Shown here: piece after piece, positions 1 to 8,021 of the stretch | Position numbering within the stretch: position 1 is the first letter of the stretch | Layout of the letters: every line of letters begins with the position of its first letter | Origin: Armatimonadaceae bacterium | Lineage (GTDB): Bacteria; Armatimonadota; Armatimonadia; Armatimonadales; Armatimonadaceae | Length of the DNA: 29,456 nucleotides | NCBI GenBank assembly: GCA_030446525.1 | Contig: JAUJNC010000044.1 | Location: 1-29,456 of the forward strand | Reading direction: 5' to 3' | Made by a program: the position numbers and the translations under genes | Notes under the pieces: generated by a model | What the model saw: the letters and a program-made list of their open reading frames with translations, nothing else | Told to the model about the DNA's origin: nothing | The model's database searches: none

Positions 1-63
1 CAGACCACCCTGGACGCCCTGCGCCTCGCCGGCCCCACCTTCGACTTCGACAAAGCGTTGTAG
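1..63 (+). CDS. C-terminal end of an unidentified protein (cut by window start)
   Basis: An open frame runs from the first base and stops at a TAG (61-63). It encodes the last 20 residues, ending in GPTFDFDKAL. The strong G/C bias at third positions and the absence of a competing frame suggest it is real coding sequence, but the tail is too short to assign a family. About 100 bases separate it from rsmG. That gap contains a weak hairpin (CGCC-CAAA-GGCG near 108-119) that could end its transcript. Confidence 0.5.
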   Translation, partial: QTTLDALRLAGPTFDFDKAL

Positions 64-150
64 GGACGCGCCCGCCGCACAAGCGATCCAGTAAAAGCCA
101 ACCGCGTCGCCCAAAGGCGTTGGTTTCAACCGGCGGCTCGTTGCGTCGGG

Positions 151-156
151 TACAAT
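151..156 (+). promoter_or_regulatory. -10 element of a probable leaderless rsmG transcript
   Basis: TACAAT lies with exactly six bases between it and the GTG start at 163, so transcription would begin at or next to the start codon. No convincing -35 box stands 16-18 bases upstream, and no Shine-Dalgarno sequence precedes the GTG. The same geometry occurs at 28111 before the OGG1-like gene. The element is seen directly; leaderless translation is inferred. Confidence 0.5.
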
Positions 157-162
157 ACGGGC

Positions 163-921
163 GTGGACGACGAGGCGGGGACTATTTTTGTACGGGTTTT
201 GCGGGAAGGGGCCGCGGCGTTGGGCGTGGGCCTTTCCGACGAGCACGTCGACGCGTTCGTCCGCTACACGGACCTGCTCCTCGCCGCCAACGCGCGCACC
301 AACCTGACCCGGATCACCGAGCCGGCGGCGGTGGCTTCCAAGCATTTCGTGGATTCGCTGTCGGTGCTGCGAGCGTGTCCCGATCTGCCCGAGGGCGCTT
401 CGGTGGCCGACGTCGGCACGGGAGCGGGCTTCCCCGGTGTCGTGCTGGGGATCGTGCGGCCCGACCTGCGGCTGGTCCTGATCGACTCGCTGCGTAAGCG
501 GCTGGTGTTCCTTCAGGAGGTGGCGGACCAGCTGGGCATGCGCGGCGTCACCCTGGTCCACGCGCGGGCGGAAGACCTCGGGCGTAGCGGAGCGAAGGGG
601 GCCGCGCACCGGGGCAGGCACGACCTGGTGACGGCGCGCGCCGTGGCCGCCCTGCCGATCCTGTTGGAATGGTGCGCGCCGCTCGTGCGCGTCGGCGGGC
701 GTTTCCTCGCCATGAAGGCCGGGGGGGTGGACGAAGAGCTCGCGGCGGCCGGGGAGGCGCAGCGCGCGCTGCACCTGCGCCTGGAGGCCGACATCCCGCT
801 GCTGCTGCCGGCCACGGAAGGCGAAGCGGAGCCGGCCAGGCGCCGCCTGCTCCTGTTCGAGAAGCGCCGCCCCGCCGCGCCGCCCCGCCCCCGATCTGCC
901 GCCGCGCGGCCGAAAAGGTGA
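163..921 (+). CDS. rsmG: 16S rRNA (guanine-527-N7)-methyltransferase RsmG
   Basis: RsmG uses S-adenosylmethionine to methylate N7 of G527 in 16S rRNA in the cytoplasm. The 252-residue product has the family hallmarks in order: a NLTRI segment near 47-51, KHFVDSL near 60-66, the SAM-binding glycine loop DVGTGAGFPG at 83-92, and a RAVA motif near 160. The last 20 or so residues are a proline/arginine-rich tail beyond the usual fold. The start is taken as GTG 163 because the family N-terminus begins close to it and a TACAAT box sits six bases upstream, leaving no room for a leader. The gene is intact. It is followed directly by the promoter of selC. Confidence 0.93.
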   Translation: MDDEAGTIFVRVLREGAAALGVGLSDEHVDAFVRYTDLLLAANARTNLTRITEPAAVASKHFVDSLSVLRACPDLPEGASVADVGTGAGFPGVVLGIVRPDLRLVLIDSLRKRLVFLQEVADQLGMRGVTLVHARAEDLGRSGAKGAAHRGRHDLVTARAVAALPILLEWCAPLVRVGGRFLAMKAGGVDEELAAAGEAQRALHLRLEADIPLLLPATEGEAEPARRRLLLFEKRRPAAPPRPRSAAARPKR

Positions 922-930
922 CGCCCCGCC

Positions 931-959
931 TTGTCACAGCGCCCCGGAAGGGGTACAAT
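931..959 (+). promoter_or_regulatory. sigma70-type promoter of the tRNA-Sec gene
   Basis: TTGTCA (931-936) and TACAAT (954-959) are separated by 17 bases, an almost ideal housekeeping promoter. Predicted transcription start is near 966, eight or nine bases before the mature tRNA 5' end at 975. The -35 box lies just after the rsmG stop codon. Confidence 0.75.
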
Positions 960-974
960 GGCTACGTGCCGCCT

Positions 975-1072
975 GGGGGCGCAGGGGGTCTGGTGGCCCT
1001 CCCGGTCTTCAAAACCGTGTGCGGGGTGGTGATGCCATCCTGGGTGGGTTCGATTCCCACACGCCCCCGCCA
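975..1072 (+). tRNA. selC: Selenocysteine tRNA (anticodon UCA), CCA encoded
   Basis: The anticodon loop CTTCAAA (1007-1013) carries UCA, which reads UGA. The 5' end GGGGGCG (975-981) pairs with CGCCCCC (1062-1068), followed by discriminator G and an encoded CCA at 1070-1072. The T arm is GTGGG-TTCGATT-CCCAC (1044-1060). A long variable arm folds as GGGTGG against CCATCC. The 98-base length, long variable arm, extended acceptor/T domain and UCA anticodon are specific for bacterial tRNA-Sec. The eighth acceptor position is a C-A mismatch (982/1061), which is unusual. The gene implies that the organism makes selenoproteins; selA, selB and selD are not in this window. Confidence 0.9.
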
Positions 1073-1100
1073 TCTCGCTTGAGGTTGGAAGGAGTTTCCG

Positions 1101-1958
1101 ATGCGCCCGATGAGGACCCTCCCGCTCGTCGCCCTCGCCGCTTTGCTGGTCGTCACCAGCGGGGGGTGCCGTCGGCGGACCGTCAGAGTAGAGCCGAACG
1201 AGATACCGCGGCCGGAATCCACCACGCCGACCCCGCCGCCGGCGGGCACCACCCCGATGCCGGGCGAGGTGCCCCCGCCCACGTCGCCGACGACCCCGCC
1301 GCCGGCGGGTACGACCCCGCCGGGCGACGCCCCCGCATCCGCCCCGACGGCGGCCGCGCCGTCCGCCGCGGCGCAGGCGCGCGTCCGCGTCATCCACGCC
1401 CTGCCGGACGGGCCGCCCGTGGACATCTACGCCGGAAGGGATAAGCTGATCTCCGGGCTGGCCTTCAAGGGCCCCGCCGCCTACGTCAACGTCCCCGCCC
1501 GCCTCTCCTCGGCCAGGGTCACGCGTGCCGGCGAGCAGGCCACCTTGTTAGGCCCCGTGGACGCCACGCTGGTGGCGGGCAAGGACTACACCGCGGTCAT
1601 GCTCGGGACCGTGGCCTCCAGGAGGGTGACGCCGCTCCTTCTCGCCGACGACAACACGCCCCCGGACGCGGCGAAAGCCAAGATCCGCGTGGTCCACGCC
1701 GCGCCCGACGCGCCGCCCGTGGATGTTCTGGTGGACGACCGCCCCGCCATCTCGAACCTGGCTTTCGGCAAAGCCACGGACGCCTACACGCAGCTCGACG
1801 CGCGGACGTACCAGGTCAAGATCGCGCCGACCGGCGCCACGACCGCCGTGCTCGGCCCGCTCCCCCTCGCCCTGGAGGCCGGCAAGGTCTACACGGTCCT
1901 TGCCGTGGGCAGGGTCGGCGACAAGACGCTGAGCCTCCAGATGTATACGGACAGGTGA
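1101..1958 (+). CDS. Lipoprotein with two DUF4397 repeats
   Basis: The 285-residue protein starts with a basic, then hydrophobic signal and a lipobox ending TSGGC, with Cys23 as the likely lipidated residue, so it should be anchored outside the cytoplasmic membrane. A low-complexity proline/threonine linker (about 33-90) contains the repeated unit TPPPAGTTP. Two homologous DUF4397 units follow, opening with RVRVIHALPDGPPVDIY (about 93) and IRVVHAAPDAPPVDVLV (about 195). DUF4397 domains are small beta-sandwich modules of secreted proteins with no known enzymatic activity. The start is ATG 1101, with AAGGAG six bases upstream. It lies alone after selC and converges on the ADP-ribosylglycohydrolase-like gene. 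Function unknown. Confidence 0.85.
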   Translation: MRPMRTLPLVALAALLVVTSGGCRRRTVRVEPNEIPRPESTTPTPPPAGTTPMPGEVPPPTSPTTPPPAGTTPPGDAPASAPTAAAPSAAAQARVRVIHALPDGPPVDIYAGRDKLISGLAFKGPAAYVNVPARLSSARVTRAGEQATLLGPVDATLVAGKDYTAVMLGTVASRRVTPLLLADDNTPPDAAKAKIRVVHAAPDAPPVDVLVDDRPAISNLAFGKATDAYTQLDARTYQVKIAPTGATTAVLGPLPLALEAGKVYTVLAVGRVGDKTLSLQMYTDR

Positions 1959-1986
1959 CGGCGCGTCGAGACGGCCCGGGCGCCTG

Positions 1987-3829
1987 CTAGCTTGCCCCTG
2001 GCAGGCGCCACTCGGCGTCGCGCAGCCAGTCCCACGACTCGCCGTCGCCCAGTCCGACGAACAGCTTCCCCGCCGCCTCGCCCGGCTCGACGGCGACCGT
2101 CAGCCGGTGCCAGCCGCGCCGCAGCTTGGCGTCCCCGGCGGTGTCCCCGGCGCGGTGGATCGCGGGGACGTGGTATGTGCCCCCGTGCCGGTGCAGCGGC
2201 TCGCCGTCGATCCACACACGCACCGGGCGCGGCGCCTGGACGACGAAGCGGGCGGTCTTGTGGTAGGGGATCTTGACGTCCGTCGCCCACGCGTGCGCCT
2301 CCTCGGACGGGATCGGCTGGAAGTGACCCGCCGCCTCGACGGCCTCGGCAGCCGCCGGCGCCGTGGGGCAGGTGTCGCCGACCTCGTTTTGCGTCCAGCG
2401 CCGCCAGGGAACGGTCGTGACCAGGCCGGCGGTGACCGTCCAGGAAAGGCCGTCGACGGTCAGGGTGAGGTCGAGCGGATTGTGGCAGACGCGCACGGCG
2501 CCGGCGGGCGGCGTCACGGTCAGCAGATGGCGCTCCTCCTGGCCCGCGCCGCGGGGGGCGGCCCACCGGCGCCGCCGAGCGACCAGCCGTCCGGCACGCG
2601 CGCGCGCAGGCAGAGCGCCAGGTCGCGGCCCGTCGGGTTGGCGACGCGCACGCCGACCTGTGCCGCACAGCCCGGCGCGAGCGCAACGTCCGGCAGGTAG
2701 GTGACGAAGACCGGCAGCGGGTCCGTGGCGACCAGGCTTTCATCCGCAGAAGCGTCGGGTGAAAGTGCGATAGCGCCCGCCGCGGCGCGGCGCGGCGGCG
2801 CCACGCCCGAGCGCACGCGGGGAAGGTCCGGGACGCCGGCGAGCGCCACCCGCGAGCCGTAGTACTGCTGACGTCCACGCACAGCGCCGCGACCTGGTCG
2901 GTGAAGGCGTCGAGCGTGGCCGGGTGGTGCATGCCCACCATGCCGGGCGACAGCACCGAGCTCGCGCCCGATGGGCCGGAGCCATTCCTCGCCGATGCCC
3001 GCTGGGTCGAGGATGCCCAGCAGCGCGCCCAGCGTCGCGCCCGTGCAGTCGGTATCCTTGCCGCAGTTGACCGCGATGCAGATCGAGTGCCCGAAGTCGC
3101 CGCCGCCCGCCAGCCAGCCCAGGACGGTGAAGGCCAGGTTCTGCGCCACGTCGGTGAATTCGGGCGGCCGTGTTCTTCCAGGATCCGCGCGCGCACCTGC
3201 CGCCAGTCGCCCGTCTCGCGCCACCAGCGGCGTGTCGAGGAGTGCGCGGGCCACCCGGCCGCCCTCCGGGATGGCGGCCTGTGCCAGGTCAAGCAGCGCC
3301 TCGCGCTCCCCCAGGGTGAAGGCGGCGCTTTGAAGGGCCGCGAAGTACAGCGCGGCATGGAAGCCCTCGCCGGCGTGATCGACGCAGGCGTCCTCGCGGG
3401 CGAGCGCGCCGGCCAGCGCGGTCGCCCGGCGCGAGGCAGGCCCAGATCTCGCTGCGGATCGCCGCGCCCATGCCGGCCGTGAAGCCGTTGTCGAAGCCGC
3501 CGCTGACCGGCGGGTACAGTCCCTGCGCCAGGTTGCGGCAGGCCACGCCGTACTCGTCGGGCCACAAGTGGATGTGCTCCAGCCAGGCATCGGCCAGGTG
3601 CGCCGGTCGACGGGCAGGCCGCGCCTGCGGATCGTTTCGAGCCAAACCACCTGCAGGTCCAGGTCGTCGTTGGGGAGCATGCGGTCCGGGACCGGGTCGT
3701 AGAAGGTGAGCGACAAGGGCCGGGCTTGCCTTCGACGGGGCCCACCAGCGTCCCGCCGACCGCCTTGCCCAGCCAGCAGCCCAGCACTTTTTCCCGGTAC
3801 AGGGCAAACGGCATGCTTCGCGGTTCCAT
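1987..3829 (-). pseudogene. ADP-ribosylglycohydrolase-like protein with C-terminal beta domain (multiple frameshifts)
   Basis: Read across frames from ATG 3829, the protein begins YREKVLGCWLGKAVGG and later shows PNDDLDLQ, EDACVDHAGEG and NCGKDTDCTGATLG, the metal-binding Asp signatures of the ADP-ribosylglycohydrolase fold (Pfam PF03747). A C-terminal domain of roughly 250 residues (to 1987) looks like a beta-sandwich or carbohydrate-binding module, containing RVWIDGEPLHRHGG. At least eight frame changes are needed, near 3720, 3600, 3430, 3220, 3165, 2960, 2880 and a G6 run at 2553-2558. The ones I inspected are single missing bases; adding a C near 3720 gives GKPGPLSLTFYDP. Conservation between breaks points to sequence error rather than decay. 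It is the last gene of a minus-strand operon, 18 bases after the sulfatase's inferred stop. Many such proteins in sulfatase-rich genomes act on unknown substrates. Confidence 0.7.
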
Positions 3830-3847
3830 ACGTCAGACCTGCTCTCG

Positions 3848-5220
3848 TTATGCTGGGGCGGGCCCGTGCAGGATGCCTGCCGCTCACGCCACGGTTCGGC
3901 CAGCCCCAGGTGGTCGATGAGTTCCGGCCCGAACGGGTCGTTCGTTCGGGCGAGCCAGCCGGTCAGCAGGTCCCGCAACGCATCGCGCACCGCCCGGTGT
4001 GCGGGGGATTCGATCAGGTTGTCCTGCTGGTACGGGTCGCCCGTTGTCGAAAAGCAGCCACGGGACGCGGCCGGGCGTCTCCACATAGGTGTGGCGCGCC
4101 GTCCGCACGCCGCGCCACGCGGGCATGTTCTGCCGCGCCGCCTCGTCGCTGACGATGTAGTTGCCGATGAGCACGGAGCCGGGGGCGTCCCCGCCGCGGC
4201 CCAGCAGCGGGCGGAAAGGTCGCGCCCCTCGATTCCGGCGGGGCAGGGCAGGCCCATCATGCCCAGCAGCGTCGGCAAAACGTCCACCGTCCCGAGCAGC
4301 GCGTCCGAGGTCGCCCCCGCCGGGACGCGGCCCGGCCAGCGCACCAGGAGCGGCACGCGGATGCTCTCCTCGTACGGCGACTGCTTCTTCATCCAACCGT
4401 GCGACCAGAGCATGTCGCCGTGGTCCGAGGTGAAGACGACCAGGGTATCCTCCGCCAGCCCGCGCGCGTCCAGCCCTTCGAGCAGGCGCGCGAGCTGATG
4501 GTCGAGCGCGGTGATGGCGGCGTAGTAGTCGGCGGTCGTGCGGCGGCACTCCCAGCGGGCGGCGAGCGGGTTGTCGGTCTCGGGGACGACGTTGGGCCGG
4601 AGCGTCAGCGCCTGCGGGTCGTAGAGCGCGCGGTACGCGTCCGGCACCTGGTCGTACGGGTCATGTGGCGGGCCCCACGAGACGACCAGGCAGAACGGGT
4701 CCGCGCCGGGCGTGTGCCGGTCGAGGAACTCCAGCGCGAGGTCGGTCTGCACCTCGGGCTCGTAGCGGCCGGGCGCCTCGATCACGTCGGGGCCGTCGCG
4801 GTAGTACTTCGGCGCGAAGTAGGCGTGCGTGCAGTTGTAGGCGGCCCAGAAGTCGTCGAAGCCCTGCCGCCGGGGGCCGGGCGGCGTCCACTTCGAGCGC
4901 GGCACGCCGTCCAGGTGCCATTTGCCGACGTAGCCGGTGCGGTAGCCCGCCGCCTTGAGCAGCGTGCCCAGGCCGGGCAGGCCGGCCGGCAGCGGCAGGT
5001 CGTTGCCGATGACGCGGTTCGTGGTCGGGTAGGTGCCCGTGAGCAGGATGGCGCGGTTCGGACCGCAGACGGGGCTGGTCGCGATGGCATTGCCCAGGCA
5101 CATCCCCTGGCCTGCCAGGCGGTCCATCGTCGGCGTCTTCACGTCGGGGTTGCCCGCGCAGCCCATGTCCATGCCGCGCATCTGGTCGGCGAACACGAAC
5201 AGCAGGTTGGGTGGGCGCAT
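3848..5220 (-). CDS. Formylglycine-dependent sulfatase (frameshifted near its C-terminus)
   Basis: An arylsulfatase-superfamily protein of about 457 residues that would hydrolyse a sulfate ester. It opens with PNLLFVFADQ (metal-binding Asp/Gln), has the formylglycine motif CGPNRAILLTG with Cys52, then GKWHLDG and a late FTSDHGDMLWSHGW motif. No signal peptide is visible, so it may be cytoplasmic or the N-terminus may be incomplete. ATG 5220 is chosen over GTG 5235 because GGAGG lies eight bases upstream. The frame changes near 4190 and 4050, and one more missing base near 3860 would bring in the TAA at 3848-3850. Between the breaks the sequence is family-like (SVLIGNYIVSDEAARQNMP, DPYQQDNLIESPAH). 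It starts four bases after the shortened sulfatase and is followed by the ADP-ribosylglycohydrolase-like gene. Confidence 0.85.
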
Positions 5221-5224
5221 CGGT

Positions 5225-5938
5225 TCAGCCTCCACGGCGTTTGTTCTCGCCGGCTTTGCGCCCCGGCTCGTCCCGGGGCCAAGCGGGTTTGGCGAGCTTG
5301 GCGTCCCACTGCTTCCAGGTCCCCTCGAGGGCTTCGGCCTTTTGGGGCTGTTGCGCGGCCAGATCCTTGGTCTGGCTAGGGTCGGCGGCCTCGAGCACCT
5401 CGCCTTTCACGCCGCGCAAGGGCGCGTTGCTCGAGTGATTGACCTCTTCCGGCCCGCCGTTATCGCTGATGAAAAAGATCAGCGTGTTCTTTTCCGGGTT
5501 GGCGCCGCCGATGAAGCCGAAGAACTCCCCGAAGCCGCGGTTCAGCGGGTGATACTTGTCCTCCGTGCCGAGGTGCCACTTGCCGACGAGACCGGTCGCG
5601 TACCCCGCCGCCTTCAGGCGGTCCGCCAGGTCGGCGTTGTATTCGTAGCCGAAGCGCTGCTGATAACGGCCGGTCAGCAGTCCGCAGCGGGTGGGGGCGC
5701 ACTGCGGCGCGCTCACGTAGCCGTTCGAACACCGCACGCCGTTCCTCGCCAGCGAGTCGATGTGCGGCGTCGGGATGTCCTTGCAGCCGTGGACGCCGAT
5801 GTCGCCGTGGCCGAAATCGTCGGCGACGATGACGAGGAGGTTGGGTTTGCGTGCATCCGCCCCGTAGACGGTGCCGGCGCCAAATAACAGGAGCGCGGCG
5901 CCCAGAAGCAGAGCGCGCCCAAAGGCCGTGTTCCTCAT
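5225..5938 (-). CDS. Miniature secreted sulfatase with internal deletions
   Basis: A 237-residue open frame, about half the usual sulfatase length. It has a signal peptide (1-26), KPNLLVIVADDFGHGDIG, the formylglycine motif CAPTRCGLLTG with Cys80, then RLKAAGYATGLVGKWHLG. From GFIGGANP it jumps directly to NTLIFFISDNGGP, and from APLRGVKGEV straight to the C-terminal end ADPSQTKDLAAQQPQ. Compared with full family members, one short and two long segments (very roughly 80-90 and 150 residues) are missing, yet the reading frame is kept through all three joins. The catalytic core is therefore incomplete and normal activity is unlikely. First gene of a minus-strand operon; its last codons contain the Shine-Dalgarno sequence of the next sulfatase. 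It is divergent from the sulfatase at 6118 across a 179-base gap in which I saw no clear promoter. Confidence 0.75.
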   Translation of the reverse strand: MRNTAFGRALLLGAALLLFGAGTVYGADARKPNLLVIVADDFGHGDIGVHGCKDIPTPHIDSLARNGVRCSNGYVSAPQCAPTRCGLLTGRYQQRFGYEYNADLADRLKAAGYATGLVGKWHLGTEDKYHPLNRGFGEFFGFIGGANPEKNTLIFFISDNGGPEEVNHSSNAPLRGVKGEVLEAADPSQTKDLAAQQPQKAEALEGTWKQWDAKLAKPAWPRDEPGRKAGENKRRGG

Positions 5939-6117
5939 TGTTTTCCCTCTTTGGAAAAAGATAAAAGCCTGTGGTGCCCCGTTACTGGCACTGGCAGGGC
6001 CGCTTCGCCTCCGAGACGGGGCAGGCAGGGACGTGTGGTAAGATTAACACAACCTCAGGTCGCTGTCAATGCCCACCTCAGCGGCAAAACAAGACGAGGA
6101 CACTACAGCGAGGCATC

Positions 6118-7659
6118 ATGCCCAGCACGGACCCCCCGAACATCCTTCTGATCCTGACCGACCAGCAGCGCTTCGACACGATCGCGGCGCTCGGCAATCC
6201 CCTGATCAAGACGCCCGCATTGGACCGGCTCGTGCGCGAGGGGTGCGCCTTCACCCGCTGCTACACGCCGTCGCCGGTCTGCGTCTCCGCCCGGTGCGCC
6301 CTGGTGACCGGGCTGCCGCCGCACGTCACGGGCTGCGTGGACAACATGCCGATGCCGCAGGACAAACCCAGCCTGATGGAGGCGCTCTCCTCGCTGAGCT
6401 ACCAGACGCACGGCGTGGGCAAGATGCACTTCACGCCCGACCGGCGCCGCCCGTGGGGTTTTGAAAGCCGTGACTTCTCGGAGGAGGGAATCGAGGACGA
6501 CGACTTTCATGTTTTTCTCCGGGAGAACGGTTACGGCCACGTCGAGGACGCTCACGGCGTGCGCAGCGAGATGTACTACATCCCGCAGCCCTCGCAGCTG
6601 CCGGCGCGTCTGCACCACACGGCGTGGACGGCGGATCGCTGTCTCGAGTTCCTCCAGCGCCGCGACCGCGAACGGCCCTTCTTCTTGTGGGCGAGCTTCA
6701 TCAAGCCGCACCCGCCGTTCGAGACGCCCACGCCGTGGAACAAGCTGTACCGCGCCGCCGAGATGCCGCCGCCGTTCCGCCCGGAGGGGTACGAGAACCT
6801 GCTCGGCTTCTGGAACCGGGCGCAGAACCGCTACAAGTACCGCGACGCGGGCCACGACGACTGGCTGCTCAGGACGATGCGCGCCGCCTACTACGCCTGC
6901 ATCTCGTTCCTCGACTACCATGTTGGGCGCATCCTCGACGGCCTGGGCGATGACATCGACGACACGCTGATCCTCTTCACGTCGGATCACGGCGAGCTTC
7001 TGGGCGACTACGGCAGCGTCGGCAAGCGATGCATGCTCGACGCGGCCTGCCGCGTCCCCCTCGTCGCACGCTGGCCGGGGCGCTTCACCGCCGGACAGCT
7101 CTGCGACGCCCCGGCCAGCCTGCTGGACCTGTGGCCGACCTTCCTCGCGGCGGCAGGCGCGCCGGAGCCGGCGGTGAACCCGGAAAGGGAGAATCTCGTC
7201 CAGGTAGCGGCGGGCGGGGCGGATGGGGACCGAACGGTCTACAGCCAGTTCCAGGCCGGGCCGCTGGGGCTGTATATGGTCGCGTCCCGCGAAGCGAAGT
7301 ACATCTATTCCGCCCCGGACCGCAAGGAGTGGCTGTTCCACCTCGCCGCCGACCCGCAGGAGACAACGAACCGCGCCGAAAACCCGATGCAGGCCCCCGT
7401 CCTTCGGGAGATGCGCGCCCGCCTCATCGCCCGCTTCCGGAGCGATGGTTATATCGAGCCGTTGGACGGGGACACCTGGCGGCGGTTTGCCCGCCCGCGC
7501 TTCCCGCAGACGCCCGACGGCGGCGTTCTGTTCCAGGACCCGCGCAACACGGCCGAGCGCATCGCGTCGCTCGGCCCGTATGCCCGCCCGGTGGTGGTCC
7601 GGGGCAAGGACGCGATGCGCCTGCTGTCGCCGGAGTTAGATTCTGAGGAGGTCCGGTAA
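6118..7659 (+). CDS. Sulfatase with variant CxSxR active-site motif
   Basis: A 513-residue sulfatase-superfamily protein. It begins PPNILLILTDQQRFDT (metal-binding Asp/Gln), has SPVCVSARCALVTG where Cys55 would become formylglycine, then GVGKMHFTP in place of the usual GKWH, and FTSDHGELLGDYG for the second metal-binding half. The normal motif is C-x-P/A-x-R; here the third residue is Ser, which may affect maturation. There is no signal peptide, unlike most sulfatases in this window. ATG 6118 is chosen because the family N-terminus starts there; only a modest GAGG precedes it. The C-terminal 60 residues (PRFPQTPDGGVLFQDPRN onward) are an extension past the core. It resembles choline-sulfatase-like and phosphonate-monoester-hydrolase-like branches, but the substrate cannot be told. 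Confidence 0.88.
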   Translation: MPSTDPPNILLILTDQQRFDTIAALGNPLIKTPALDRLVREGCAFTRCYTPSPVCVSARCALVTGLPPHVTGCVDNMPMPQDKPSLMEALSSLSYQTHGVGKMHFTPDRRRPWGFESRDFSEEGIEDDDFHVFLRENGYGHVEDAHGVRSEMYYIPQPSQLPARLHHTAWTADRCLEFLQRRDRERPFFLWASFIKPHPPFETPTPWNKLYRAAEMPPPFRPEGYENLLGFWNRAQNRYKYRDAGHDDWLLRTMRAAYYACISFLDYHVGRILDGLGDDIDDTLILFTSDHGELLGDYGSVGKRCMLDAACRVPLVARWPGRFTAGQLCDAPASLLDLWPTFLAAAGAPEPAVNPERENLVQVAAGGADGDRTVYSQFQAGPLGLYMVASREAKYIYSAPDRKEWLFHLAADPQETTNRAENPMQAPVLREMRARLIARFRSDGYIEPLDGDTWRRFARPRFPQTPDGGVLFQDPRNTAERIASLGPYARPVVVRGKDAMRLLSPELDSEEVR

Positions 7660-7757
7660 GTTTTGCCTGACACCCAAGCGCACCGACTGAGTATCGGTGA
7701 ATCACTTGCTCATCGAACCGGTGAAGTAGTTTCCTTCATTACCCGAGGTTTCTCGCG

Positions 7758-8021
7758 ATGAAAACAACACTGGTACTGCTTGCACTGCTCGCATCCGCCT
7801 TTTGGCCGGGCGTCGCCAACGGACAGGAATCTGCGCGCAAGCCGAACGTGATCGTCACCGACGACAGGGGCCACGCTGACGTCGGCATGAGCGGCGGCAA
7901 AGACATCCCGATGCCGGACATCGACGTGATGGGGCTGCCGTCAAATGGCACCCGGGCGGCTTGCTGGTCGGGATGGGCGCATTGGAGTGAAAAGGTTTCG
8001 GCTTTCCAAGGGGGGCGAACG
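7758..8021 (+). pseudogene. N-terminal sulfatase fragment fused in frame to the next sulfatase
   Basis: From ATG 7758 (CGAGG nine bases upstream) the frame encodes a good signal peptide ending VANGQ, then KPNVIVTDDRGHADVG and GGKDIPMPDID. This matches the start of the sulfatase encoded at 5938 (KPNLLVIVADDFGHGDIG, GCKDIPTPHID). Similarity fades after about 60 codons, around PSNGTR, before the CxPxR motif. The frame stays open and runs straight into the full sulfatase starting at 8022, so a 554-residue product with two signal peptides is possible on paper. It is most simply the leftover start of a deleted paralogue. Confidence 0.7.

Noticed and set aside
7685..7701. Inverted repeat ACCGA-CTGAGTA-TCGGT between two sulfatases
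   Set aside because: A 5-bp stem with no T-run; too short to call a terminator or operator.
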